A DNA stretch of 64,000 nt from Fragum whitleyi (GCA_948146395.1 OX411551.1:41574796-41638795), one strand, 5' to 3'; shown: positions 20,101 through 29,606, numbered from the stretch's first letter. The notes: generated by a model not told the origin, from the sequence alone. Program-made: numbers and translations.

Positions 20101-22861
20101 AAAGTGATTTTGGAGCGTTTTTGAATGGTTTGAGTGAGTGTTTGAAATGAATGATTTGGAAATGAATTAAATGATTTTGATTGGAATAAGAGTTAATTTC
20201 ACGGTGTTCTTAGCTGTTGAAAGCAGGTAGTGCATGCTAAGATCTGACTGCACGTGTGTATAACCGGATCTTAGTCTTTACTGTGAATAAATAGAGGATA
20301 TTGAATGAGTGGTCATGGAATATTGAATTTATTAAACGAGTCATATACAAAACAGATAAAAACGAGGCTGCGCCGAGTTTTTATCTGTTTAAGATGACGA
20401 GTTTAATATATTCTGAATTTTATAAGCACAAATTTTGTATTCTATTTATATTCTATAATATGACCCGATTTTTTGCGAAAGAATGGTCAGAATTCTTGAA
20501 ATTCACCATTTCAATTTTCCGCGAAACTTAAAACGCCGTTTTTAACTGACGTAACCAATATACTCATTATGACGTCATTTTCGCGGTTAGAAATAGCGTT
20601 GCTATTCCTTCTTAGCTCATTTACATATTTATTCCACTAGTGTAATAAGGCCCGTGTAATATCAAAAATATTCAACGGGGTTATTTCACTCCCGCATATT
20701 ATAAAGCTTTTTGTACACCAGGAATATGTCATGAACACCGTGGGAAAGGTGTAGACTCACCTTATCTAAGCTTTTCTCTTCAATACATTTGAATAGTTTT
20801 TGTTGGAGTTTAAGTTTGTTGTCTGATTCGATTTTCTTCGGCTGTTTTAATACAGCGATGCCTTTCTCCAACGTTATTGGTATAAGGCTGTTTCCACGCT
20901 TCTTTGGCTGTTCACCTGAAACATCGGATATTTTCCTTCTCTGTGAATGAGAAATAAAAAAATGAATAAAGGAAATGTGGGGGAAACGATTTAGCTTTAT
21001 AAAAATAACCCCGTAGCGACAAATATTAAAATTCATGTGCGGTGAATCCTCGAATGACATTTTTACATTTGTAGTGGATAGAAAACAATTTTATTTTTTT
21101 TTTAAATTTAAGCTTTGTCTGTCAAAAGAGAGCTTTCTGACAGACCGAAAGAATCCTAAACATTTGGAACACTACTCGGCCAATCTCACGATCAATCTCG
21201 GATGAACATAGACGGACTATTTTTAAAGATTATAGGAAAAACCTTAGAAAAACTCGATGACGTCAGTTAAAATGGCGCTAACCCTCGAAAATTTGAATGA
21301 AAACATTCGACGTCGCCAACGCTAATCGTCTAAGTCACCATCGTATTCTTATTAAGATATCTTTGGATTCTTAAATAACGGATGAAAAATCATGATTTTT
21401 CAATCGTTATGTACTGAAAAAAAATCAATCCTAAGATAGCGACGGTTGTTTCCGCGCTAGTTTTTCTTACACTGTTTCCGCCTCACAAAATACACAATTT
21501 TGTTACATACGCATCCGATGTCTGTTGCAGTTTACGGAAATGGCCGAGTGATGTTCGGAATGGAATCCAAAATTGAGCGATGAACAAAATTTATTTTGAG
21601 CACCCTACTTTTTCATATTCTGCGCCCAAAATAGATCCATCCATATACATGTCTAAGACAGTAAAATCTTTGTCTTTTTTCCTCTTATTGTTTGAAATGA
21701 TAAGAAACGAAACAATTCTTTACATTAAGAAGAAAATACGAAAGACCGGTGGTGACTTCTTTTATTTACACTTCACGCTTCATACTTCAAACATAGTTTC
21801 TTTAAAATGTGAACTCTGAAGCGTGAGCTGGTGGTGACATTTCTTAAATTCAAACTTCACACTTCAAGCATAATATCTTTGAAGTTTGATCTGTGAATAT
21901 TGAACTTTGAAGTGTGAAGTGTGAAGTTTGAAGTGTGTAAGTTGAGGTGTGAAGTTTTAAATGAGAACTGTAAACTGGGAAGTTTATATATGGCAACTTG
22001 ATAAACTCTAACTTTGAAAAATTAAAACTTCACAGTTCACACTTCAAACTTCACACTTCACACTTAAAAGTCCACATTTCAAACTACACACTTCAAAGTT
22101 CACACTTCATACCTCATGCATCAGAGTTCACACTTCAAACTTCACACTTCGTACTTCAAACCTCACACTTCAAACTTCACACTTCATATTTCATAGATTA
22201 CACTTCACACTTCACATTTCAATATCATATGCTTGAAGTTTGAAGCGTGAAATGTGAATAAAAGAAGTCACCACCGTGCTTTTGTTAGATAATGATATGA
22301 ACTGAGAAACCGACTGTGAATGAAATGTTCAGTTGAAAAGAAAGTGAAATTTACAATTATTCCAATCAAAATCATTCTAAATCGCTCAGACAGCGTTCTA
22401 TTCATTCATTCCAAACACTCACTGAAACTATTCAAAAACTCTCCAAAATCACCAAAAAGATAATATCGACAACTACAATCAAAATAAGAATAGCTAGAAA
22501 AAGTCACAATTTAATTGGCATAATTGAATTGTAAACGTGTGGTCGCTTCTTGAAGAAAATAGGAAGATATTTCTAGAAAGTGTTTGCATATTTCATGAAA
22601 GGGAGGTAATAAAAAATTGTTCATCCTGAACAATATTAACGACATTGGATTACCCCCTTTAATTTCCCTCAAAACTAACTCCTCCCACCAATTCCGTTTC
22701 ATTCCACAGACATTCCAAAATCATACAGTTTATCAAATTCACGTTGTTGTAAACTGTACCTTTTCACGTTCAAGTCTTAATTGTACGAAATCCCCATCCT
22801 CTCCGTCCAGGGAGTCCAACAAATCTTTGGTATGGCGTATTTTCTTGAGCTGAGTGGCCAT
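13844..22861 (-). CDS. TRP-superfamily ankyrin-repeat cation channel (four coding exons)
   Basis: Predicted 1282-residue plasma-membrane cation channel. Joined exons are 22861-22760, 20940-20761, 17960-14708 and 14157-13844; intron phases are 0, 0 and 1 and every junction stays in frame. Residues 1-94 are a Lys-rich leader without a known domain. About 17 ankyrin repeats follow (roughly 115-800; clear examples CLHLAAYHGN, ALHNAAREGH, AFHIACYQGF). Six membrane segments follow: S1 about 866-891, S2 922-941, S3 972-991, S4 1000-1016, S5 1041-1060, S6 1110-1135. Two glycosylation sequons lie between S1 and S2. The filter is GMGDL (1086-1090), S6 ends LNLLIAMMNESY, and a TRP-box tryptophan lies at 1147. 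The last exon encodes a coiled coil and a basic then acidic tail. Homologues are usually named TRPA1-like, but the filter and LRD-xx-RF linker look TRPV-like. Activating stimulus is unknown. Confidence 0.88.
14158..14707 (-). other. Intron 3 of the channel gene
   Basis: 550 bp with donor GTAAAC at 14707 and acceptor CAG at 14158. AT-rich, with no element recognised. The open frame that reads on from exon 3 into this intron (to 14616) is probably not used. Confidence 0.75.
14708..17960 (-). CDS. Large coding exon 3 of the channel (ankyrin repeats and pore)
   Basis: 3253 bp encoding residues 95-1178: all ankyrin repeats and the whole membrane domain through the TRP box, without an intron. The acceptor CTCTTCATTTCAG lies just 5' of 17960, so the 42 residues of open frame upstream to 18086 are intronic. 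The exon ends TTGG before donor GTAAAC, leaving one base over. Confidence 0.88.
18547..18775. mobile_element. piggyBac-like MITE of a second type, in intron 2
   Basis: TTAA on both sides and inverted ends CCCTTTCCTG and CAGCAAAGGG. A perfect interior hairpin (arms AAGAAGAAATTGCTT and complement, loop GTCAG) lies at about 18670-18706. Confidence 0.75.
19226..19636 (-). mobile_element. MITE family C, copy 1 (diverged), in intron 2
   Basis: It starts 'ACGTCACGGGAGTGAAATAA' and ends near 'GGTATTGAATGATCAATA'. The order of motifs (GTGTTATTACACGAG, ATGACGTCA, ATTAAACTCGTCA) matches the copies at 20293, 42717 and 54543. Confidence 0.65.
19820..20210 (-). mobile_element. MITE family A, copy 4, in intron 2
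   Basis: Ends AACTTCGTAAAATTGACA and TTAATTTCACGGTGTT. It has internal 'GGGATGTAATCCAATATCGC' and 'GAATGGTTTGAGTGAGTG'. Confidence 0.7.
20293..20697 (+). mobile_element. MITE family C, copy 2, in intron 2
   Basis: It begins 'GAGGATATTGAATGAGTGG' and ends 'GGGGTTATTTCACTCCCGC'. A hairpin of AACAGATAAAAACGAGG... lies at about 20351-20392, with ATGACGTCA near 20569. It ends about 64 bp from exon 2. Confidence 0.75.
20761..20940 (-). CDS. Coding exon 2 of the channel
   Basis: 60 codons (residues 35-94) from acceptor CTCATTCACAG to donor GTGAGT, phase 0 at both ends. It is basic at first (RRKISDVSGEQPKKRGNS), then helical KLQQKLFKCIEEKSLDK. Same length as the paralogous exon at 565-744. Confidence 0.8.
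21747..22276. mobile_element. Foldback element built from CTTCACACTTCAAA repeats
   Basis: The outer inverted repeat begins CGGTGGTGACTTCTTTTATT and ends with its complement AAGAAGTCACCACCG. Inside, the left half is rich in GAAGTGTGAAGTTTGAAG and the right half in its reverse complement, so about 530 bp can fold on itself. Similar to Foldback-type elements with subterminal tandem repeats. Confidence 0.7.
22340..22748 (+). mobile_element. MITE family A, copy 5, next to the exon 1 donor
   Basis: Left end AAAGTGAAATTTACA and right end 'ATCAAATTCACGTTGTTG'. The interior has 'GGGAGGTAATAAAAAATTG' and 'TTACCCCCTTTAATT'. The right end stops about 10 bp inside intron 1. Confidence 0.7.
22760..22861 (-). 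CDS. Coding exon 1 of the channel
   Basis: 34 codons from ATGGCC (A at -3, good context) to donor GTACAG at 22759. Sequence starts MATQLKKIRHTKDLLDSLDG and ends FVQLRLEREK. A candidate splice acceptor TTCTTTTATTGCAG sits 3 bp before the ATG, implying a non-coding exon further upstream that I could not place. Chosen over upstream ATGs because only this copy runs on in frame to a donor. Confidence 0.75.
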
Positions 22862-22868
22862 TTTCTGC

Positions 22869-24024
22869 AATAAAAGAAGAAATTTATTTGTGACCAGTCA
22901 CACTCCGTCAAGAGAGTCCGCCAAATCTTTGATGTGGCGTAGTTTCTTGAACTAAGTTGCCATTTTCTGCAATAAAAGGAGAAATTTATTTGTGACCAGT
23001 CATTTGTGACCAGACACACTTCGTCCAGAGAGTCCACCAAATCTTAAGTATGGCGTATTTTCTTGAAATGAGTGGCCATTTTCTGCAATAAAAGAAGAAA
23101 TTTATTGGTAGACAGTCACACTCCTTCCAGGGAGTCCACCAAATCTTTGGTGTGGCGTAATTTCTTGAACTGAATTGCAATTTTCTGCAATAAAAGAATA
23201 AATTTGTTGGTGACCAGTCATTTTTGACCAGTCACACTCCGTCCAGAGAGTCCACCAAATCTTTGGTATGGCGTATTTTTTTGAGCTGAGTGGCCATTTT
23301 CTGCAATAAATGAAGAATTCGTTTTGTGGCCAGTCATTCTCCGTCCAGAGAGTCCACCAAATCTTTGGTGTGGCGTAGTTTCTTGAACTGAGTGGCCATT
23401 TTCTGCAATAAAAGAAGAAATTTATTCGTGACCAGTCACACTCCGTCCAGAGAGTCCACCAAATCTTTGGTATAGCGTATTTTCTTTAGCTGAGTGGCCA
23501 TTTTCTGCAATTAAAGAGGAAATTTATTTGTGACAAGTCACACTCCGTCCAGAGAGTTATCCATATCTTTGGTAAAGCGTATTTTCTTGAGCTGAGTGGT
23601 CATTTTCTGCAATAAAAGAAATTTATTTGTGACCAGTCATACTCTATCCAAGGAGTCCACCAAATCTATGGTATGGCGTATTTTCTTGAACTGAGTGGCC
23701 ATTTTCTGCAATAAAAGGAGAAATTTATCAGTGACCAGTCACACTCCATCCAGAGAGTCCACCATATCTTTAGTATGGCGTATTTTCTTGGGCTGGGTGG
23801 CCATTTTCTACAAAAAAAGAAATTTAATTGTGACTTGTCACACTCCGTCCAGGGAGTCCACCAAATAGCGTATTTGTTTGTTCTGAGCGGCCATTTTCTG
23901 CAATAAAAGAAGAATTTTTGTGTGACCAGTCACACTCCGTTCAGAGAGACCACCATATATTTGGTGTGGCGTATTTTCTTGAACCGAGTGGCCATTTTCT
24001 GCAATAAAAGAAGAAATTTATTTG
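22869..24024 (-). repeat. Tandem array of 11 copies of the channel exon 1 start region
   Basis: Each unit, about 102 bp (two are about 116), reads on the minus strand: TGACTGGTCACAAATAAA, TTTCTTCTTTTATTGCAG, AAA, ATGGCC, then codons 1-20 of the channel, then a stop. Start-codon positions are 22963, 23079, 23297, 23399, 23501, 23603, 23702, 23804, 23894 and 23995; the copy at 23181 has ATT. Several units keep the 21-codon reading frame intact (for example at 23297 and 23399). Others carry early stops (22963, 23079) or a deletion (23894). The units are contiguous, so this is a minisatellite derived from an exon, not a set of working exons. Confidence 0.9.
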
Positions 24025-24130
24025 TGACCAGTCACACGAAAGGGACAATCCGGGATCTCCGTAAAATGAATCTTTCAATAAGAGATTAGATCTTAAGTCG
24101 ATGTCAACAAAATTACACAGAGGTCCCATT
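24025..24130 (+). mobile_element. Truncated MITE family B at the end of the exon-derived array
   Basis: TGTGACCAGTCACACGAAAG followed by 'GACAATCCGGGATCTCCGTA' and 'AAGAGATTAGATC' matches the left end of the complete element at 52377. Its terminal 14 bp is also part of every unit of the adjoining array. Confidence 0.65.
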
Positions 24131-24221
24131 AGACTTATACTATAAATACTATGTAACATTGATCAATGGCGCGCCATGGGGTTTAATTACAGACCCCTTT
24201 TCTAAAATAATTACAGTTAGT

Positions 24222-24480
24222 TACATCATAAAATTGACATTCATCTCAATCAAGACCGTTCTAAATCGCTCTCTATATTTATTACCTCCCTTTAATAAAA
24301 AAAAATAATCCAAATTGTATCAATAGCTTACCGTTTCTTCAAGAACTTATCAGACGATTTTAATTTCAATTATGCCAGTAAAATCGCGATTTTTTTCAAG
24401 CTATATTCATTTTACATGTAGTTGATAATCTTATCTTTTTAATTTTTTGGGGGCGTTTTGGAATGGTAAAATAGATTGAT
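24222..24480 (+). mobile_element. MITE family A, rearranged copy 6
   Basis: Left end ACATCATAAAATTGACATTC and 'CCGTTCTAAATCGCTCTC'. It then jumps to central and reverse-oriented family A sequence. The right end is not clear. Confidence 0.55.
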
Positions 24481-24957
24481 AAATTATTGAAAATGAATGA
24501 ACAAATAAATAAATGAATAAAAACATATTACTAATAATGAATAAATAAATAGATGAAAAAATAAGGAAATAATCAACTCATGAAAGTGCTCGATTCTCTC
24601 ATTTATTCTTTGATGAAAATAAAGGCATTTCGTTCCGGAAATAATTTAAAAACTCACGCATTTTATTTTATCCAGAAAATTGGTTGTTTTATTTAATAGC
24701 GCACAGTGAAACAAATGCCACTATATCCCATATTCCGTTTGTCCAATGGAACAACATGACAATGAGCTTAATCTGGACTTCAAATGGCGTCAAAACTAAA
24801 TTTTGATAGCCTTGAATCGGACCTAGTGCATTCAAACGCTCGGGTAGATTAACTGCGTAAAAATAAACCGACAAAAACGTCCCGCTTTCCTTTTGTGAAT
24901 GTCTTCAATGTAATAAGAAACCTGATAATATGTATATACACATTTAAGAGATGAAGA
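24481..24957. other. AT-rich, (AAAT)-like runs, nothing else
   Basis: Imperfect AAATGAAT/AAATAAAT runs at about 24500-24570. The rest is unrecognised. The 61-residue minus ORF at 24689-24874 shows no features. Confidence 0.4.
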
Positions 24958-25236
24958 TTGATTGATTGAATGGGGTTTTACGCCGCTTTCAACATTATTT
25001 CAGTTATATCGCGGCGGCTGGAGCACCTAACAATGGATTCCTGGTATTTCTCACGCCAGTACTACCATTACATCCTTTCCTAGCCTCCAGCTACTATCTC
25101 ACATAGATCTACGATTATCGACCCATTGGTGAGAGACAAATAGTCGGAAAGAATGAGTGCAGCCGTCGGGGATCGAACCCGTGACCTCTAGTTTGACAGT
25201 CTGACGCGCTACCAACTGCGCTATGACGGCGGCTGC
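24958..25236 (-). mobile_element. tRNA-derived SINE, full length
   Basis: On the minus strand it starts GCCGCCGTCATAGCGCAGTT with A box TAGCGCAGTTGGT and B box GGTTCGATCCC. A conserved body follows (CACCAATGGGTCGATAATC, GGAGGCTAGGAAAGGATG) and an (ATTC/AATC)n tail. A perfect 14-bp target duplication TTAAGAGATGAAGA flanks it (24944-24957 and 25237-25250). The head is a pol III promoter, not a working tRNA. Confidence 0.9.
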
Positions 25237-25250
25237 TTAAGAGATGAAGA

Positions 25251-26420
25251 AAGTATTTGTTGATTTCATTGAGGTATGAAACTAAAAACCTTATCACATT
25301 GTATGAATACGCCAAGCGGATTCATACATGGGTCTGATAAAAACAACAAATATTTTCTCCATATCTTTAATATCATGAAGGAAAACTGTAAAGATATGTC
25401 AGTTAAGAAACAGATATTTTTACGGGACTTCTCTTTACGGAAGCTAACAAAACAGACGCGTAATCAAAATTGTTTTCAACGAATTGTGAAACCAATCTTT
25501 CAGCCAACCAAAATGCACGAATCTTGGTGTACACAAGTAGAATTGAATTAATGTTGAATGATCTTTTACCGAGAATACTTCATTAAAGGCACAACGCATT
25601 ACGAATACTATATAATTGTTTATCGATTTACTTTTATTCTAATCTAATTCAAAATGTCGATTGAAATATAATGCCTGTATGCGACTAAAATGACCATATG
25701 TGGGTATAGCTCATTCAAACTTCAGTTTGGACATTTTTGTCAGTATCAACATTCGAAGTTCGCCCACTCACTTAAAGCATACAAGGGCGTAGCTCCCATT
25801 ATTCACATTACGCAAGTGCGTACAAGTAATTAATTCTGTTTCGAAAAATGTCGTTGATAAATGATCATAGCATCGAAACTACAGCTTATTTAAGCTGTAG
25901 TTACGATGTTTTGATTATTCACCAATGCTCAAATCATGAAAAAGGGAGCGGACGGATAATATTCATCTTTTGTCACAGTCCAAGTATTGCCTTTATCCCA
26001 CACATTCTTTGTTGGTCGCCTTCTGAGTGCGTATAAATTTCAAAATCCTAGTTACGCCTATGGTATGTTATCTCCAATTAAAAAAATTGCAAGTCCCTAG
26101 ATTGAATACGGATGTCTATAATTGGTTAAGCGAAAAAAATGAATTTGACTTGACAAAAGATGTTTTTGATTTAGGGCTAAAACACAGTATATGTCTAAAC
26201 AGCCTATAGGCGCATATGTGTTTTGGGATTAATTCGTAGATTTAATCTTTTTACAGACATTTAATCCCTCAGCATTCTGCAGTCATCTTTTTCAGTCTAT
26301 CAAATTTCGTCAAAATACTTGAAGGGTATTTAGACAACAAAAACTGTTTTATGTACTTGTATAATTGACAAAAACCCGAATGAAAATTGATATCCATCTC
26401 AAAAAATGGGTCATTGCAGT
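25251..26420. other. Intergenic with one perfect hairpin
   Basis: A 38-nt foldback CATCGAAACTACAGCTTATT... lies at 25871-25908. The ORFs at 25276-25551 and 25848-26036 are unrecognised and probably spurious. Confidence 0.4.
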
Positions 26421-26518
26421 ATTTTGCGATACAAACCCGATTAGCATGCAAGTGCACGTTCAAAGCGGGATATAATTTGCAAACAGTTTGCATCGCATTG
26501 TCATCCAGAACGCAGGGC
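26421..26518. mobile_element. MITE family F, partial copy
   Basis: 'GCAAGTGCACGTTCAAAGCG' and end 'TCCAGAACGCAGGG' match the element at 7253-7383. The left inverted end is gone. Confidence 0.5.
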
Positions 26519-27564
26519 CAATAGGCAATAATCTACAAGAATTTGAAATTCGCTAATAGTTACAGGGCATGGTGAAATTATCATTCAGAATTTTTTCAAA
26601 AAAATGAAAGGTCTGACGAATTTGATGCTTTTCATTCTTTACAGATGGCCCTTTTGTTTTATCGGTAATATATGAGACCCATCGTGCGAAAAGGGACCAT
26701 CTGGGAACTCTGTTAAAAAGCTATTTTAAAAAGTGTTTCTAACTTTAAGTACGATAGCAAGAATATTTTTTTAATTTAAAAGAGAAATCTACTACTGTCG
26801 TCAAAGTGTCGATTATAGAAAGCCTACGCGGATCGACTTTCTAATCACGATCGATATCATTTGCACTTTTGAACATGATCCTTTCGGAATTGCCATTTAG
26901 TCCATTTCGGAATGACGTTTCATATTTAAATTGAATTCAAAATTTGACAATAAAAGCAGTAATGCAATACGAATAGAGCAAAGATGTTTATTCACAGTTT
27001 GCATAATGTAAACATGAATATAACAGGTCACGCGAAAAGTGTACGCCAGGAAATTTTGCGTAATAAATGTGACGCGTCAAGTGAAAATAATGAGTGAGAC
27101 TTATGCTATAATACCTAACTTGTTCATATATGAGATGGTTTAGTGTAACACTCCCACCAATGTTTTGCAGACCCATACCATCATGCATTGATTGGAACCC
27201 TTGTTGCTTAGCAGCAGAAGGAGGTGGCATATGTCGTAATAGCCACGTTAACGCATTGATTTTTCAATGTTAAAAAGAAATTCAAATTAAACAACCTGGT
27301 CGTGTTTTTCCACTTAAAGTACATTGATGAAATTGAAAAATAATGTCTTCGATGCATGTAAATTTTCGTTTTAATATAGTCATTTGTTTTTGAGATATAG
27401 AACCAGTCTCACTATTTCTTGGATGACCAGCCAACCAGAATGTACCAAAATTGTTGAGATCATAAAGGATCAACCAAGATTAAATCATTTTGATATAAGA
27501 CCACGCTGCTGTGGTGAAGAAAAGGTTGCATATCGACAATGAATAAAAAGAATGGTTCAGTTGG
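26519..27564. other. Intergenic, fragment of MITE B only
   Basis: 'CGAAAAGGGACCATCTGGGA' at about 26696-26715 is the left end of MITE family B. Nothing else is recognised. Confidence 0.4.
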
Positions 27565-28018
27565 TAACATCATTAACCTCGAGCAAAACCATTCCATATC
27601 GATCACTCAGCGATTCATTCATTCAATTATTCATTTATTCATTCATTCATTCTTTTATTCATTCATTCATTCCTAACACTCACATAAAACTTCTCCGTAA
27701 TCGTAAAAAAAACGAATTGAAGTTGATCAAAACGATCAATATTTCCTTGAAATTTATTAAATCATTTCACCATTCTTTTTGGTTGGTGTGTATTTTGAAG
27801 CGTGTAATTGGTTCTTGTAGACACACGAATTTGAAATTATGTAGACTCTTTAAAGGGAGGTAATAAATATTGCTAATTTCGTTCAAGTTGGACAAAATTA
27901 GCGACATTGGATCGCCTCCCTTAAATTCCATTCAAAACTCGCTAAACATACTCATTCAATGTGGTATATCATCCCAAATACAATCCAAAATCATTCCACT
28001 TGTCAATTTCATGATGCG
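27565..28018 (+). mobile_element. MITE family A, copy 7
   Basis: Left end GGTAACATCATTAACCTC (diverged), (ATTC)n run 27600-27675, central 'GGGAGGTAATAAATATTGC', and right end CTTGTCAATTTCATGATG. Confidence 0.65.
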
Positions 28019-28255
28019 TCTAATTGTACAACGATTAATCTAGCTTAAAAAATCAATTTCGAAAAATTTTGGCCCTGGACAGTCGTAGCAATCCGTAGAA
28101 CAGACTAGTTATGTGCTTAAGTATCGTCTTCGATTTTTTAATTTATTTTTTTCAAAATGAATATAGTCGGTTAATTATCATCTTTTTATTGGCATTATAA
28201 GTTGTTCACTCAAGCAGTGCATTAACCAGAAGGAAATGGAATTTTTGCATCAACA

Positions 28256-28300
28256 AAAAAAAAACAAAAAAAACAAAAACAAAACAAAACAAAACAAAAA

Positions 28301-28332
<32 letters not shown>

Positions 28333-28335
28333 AAC
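28256..28335. repeat. Adenine-rich tract
   Basis: About 80 bp, nearly all A, with scattered C. It produces a false Phe-rich ORF on the minus strand. Confidence 0.9.
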
Positions 28336-28447
28336 CCAGTCGAAACATATGTAAAAGATAAGAACATTTCATTTACAGAATAACATTTTTGATAAAACAG
28401 ATGTGTGCTACCAGTATTTTTTTTTCTTTTCATTTGATACAGTTAGT

Positions 28448-28517
28448 AACATCGTGAAATTGACATTCATCTCGAACAAAACAATTCTGAGTCTCTCGCT
28501 CTGCGCTCCATTCAAGG
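28448..28517 (+). mobile_element. MITE family A, left-end fragment
   Basis: ACATCGTGAAATTGACATTC, then 'CTCTGCGCTCCATTCAAG', after which similarity stops. Confidence 0.65.
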
Positions 28518-29606
28518 CATGTCTCACATTACCCAACTAGTATTATATTTTCTGGTCCACGTGTATTTGTTGTGCCCGTTCTTGGGAAATTGGCCATTCT
28601 CATGATTGAGCAACCGTTGTTTGCCCGTTCTTAAGAATGGTTGCTAAATCTTAAGATTGAGCAAATATATTTATATCTTCGTTTACAATTGAAATACATA
28701 ATAAAAACTGCTTTTATCATACGAACATAAATTAACAAGGCGAAATGTTTATTCGATTAACAAAAAAAGTTTAAATTACCCACTTTGATAACGATAAAAT
28801 GAACACTTTTCCCTGTGTTCTGTGAAATCAAGTTCGGCAACAAAAACGAAAAAAAAAATGATACAGATCTATTATTTCAGGATCTTTCGTAAATGACATC
28901 GCAGAGTATGTATTATCTAGTTTTGTTAATTATGAATCTCGGTCCGTCCGCCCCACATCCATTTCGCAATAATTCCTGTTCGCCCCGGGTCGTTCGCCGA
29001 AAATCCCGTTCGACCCCTCTTTTCAGTAAAATATAAATTGCTTAGCGGTGTTTTGTTAATTCTTATGTTAATTATTTTCATAATAGAAAGGATATCAACA
29101 AGATCCTTGTTTCTCTGTTAAGAAATTCTCCACACATTTTTTAGGTTCAAGTAAAAATGAGGCAAGTCTTAGGATAACTCATTTGATAAAAAGAAAAATA
29201 AATTATTATAGGTATTCTATATTAATTCAAAGCTTATTTTTTTTGGGGGGGGGGGGTCATGTCATAAGAATGTACTCTCTGTTTTCTTTAGTTGATAAAT
29301 AATAATAAAAATAATAATAATACATATGTATTTAATAAATTTAATCAAATAATAGTTAATCCAACATACACAGATTGAATGAAGTAAAAAAATAATAAAA
29401 TATTCAATTTCTTTTAAATTTTGACATTTGATAGCAGATAGAAATGGCAAAATTAATCTATCAGATACAAGGTAAACAAGCAAAAACTACTAAGATGATG
29501 TTCATTTTGGTCACAATACTTCGACAAAATGTGTAGAACATGTGGTCTGATAAATTCAATTGGTTGGGCAGAAACAAATAGAGGGAATCGACCGGTCTTA
29601 AAATTC
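28518..29606. other. Intergenic, minor repeats
   Basis: 'GCCCGTTCTTAAGAATGG' near 28623 is related to 42590-42670. AAT runs and a G run (29243-29256) are present. No gene is seen. Confidence 0.4.

Larger units (their letters stand above)
17961..20760 (-). other. Intron 2 of the channel gene, filled with MITEs
   Basis: 2.8 kb with donor GTGAGT at 20760 and acceptor CAG at 17961. It contains a piggyBac-like MITE, two family C MITEs and one family A MITE, listed separately. The 61-codon ORF at 18093-18278 is unrecognised. Confidence 0.75.
20941..22759 (-). other. Intron 1 of the channel gene
   Basis: 1.8 kb with donor GTACAG at 22759 and acceptor CAG at 20941. Contains the foldback element at 21747-22276 and a family A MITE at 22340-22748. 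The rest is unremarkable AT-rich sequence. Confidence 0.7.

Noticed and set aside
22869..24024. Regular repeats that could be mistaken for a CRISPR array
   Set aside because: Units are about 102 bp, contiguous, and match the neighbouring exon. There are no unique spacers and no cas genes, and the DNA is eukaryotic.
25160..25236. tRNA-like sequence with good A and B boxes
   Set aside because: It is the head of a SINE with body, tail and target duplication. The same applies at 36617, 41671, 46636 and 48211.
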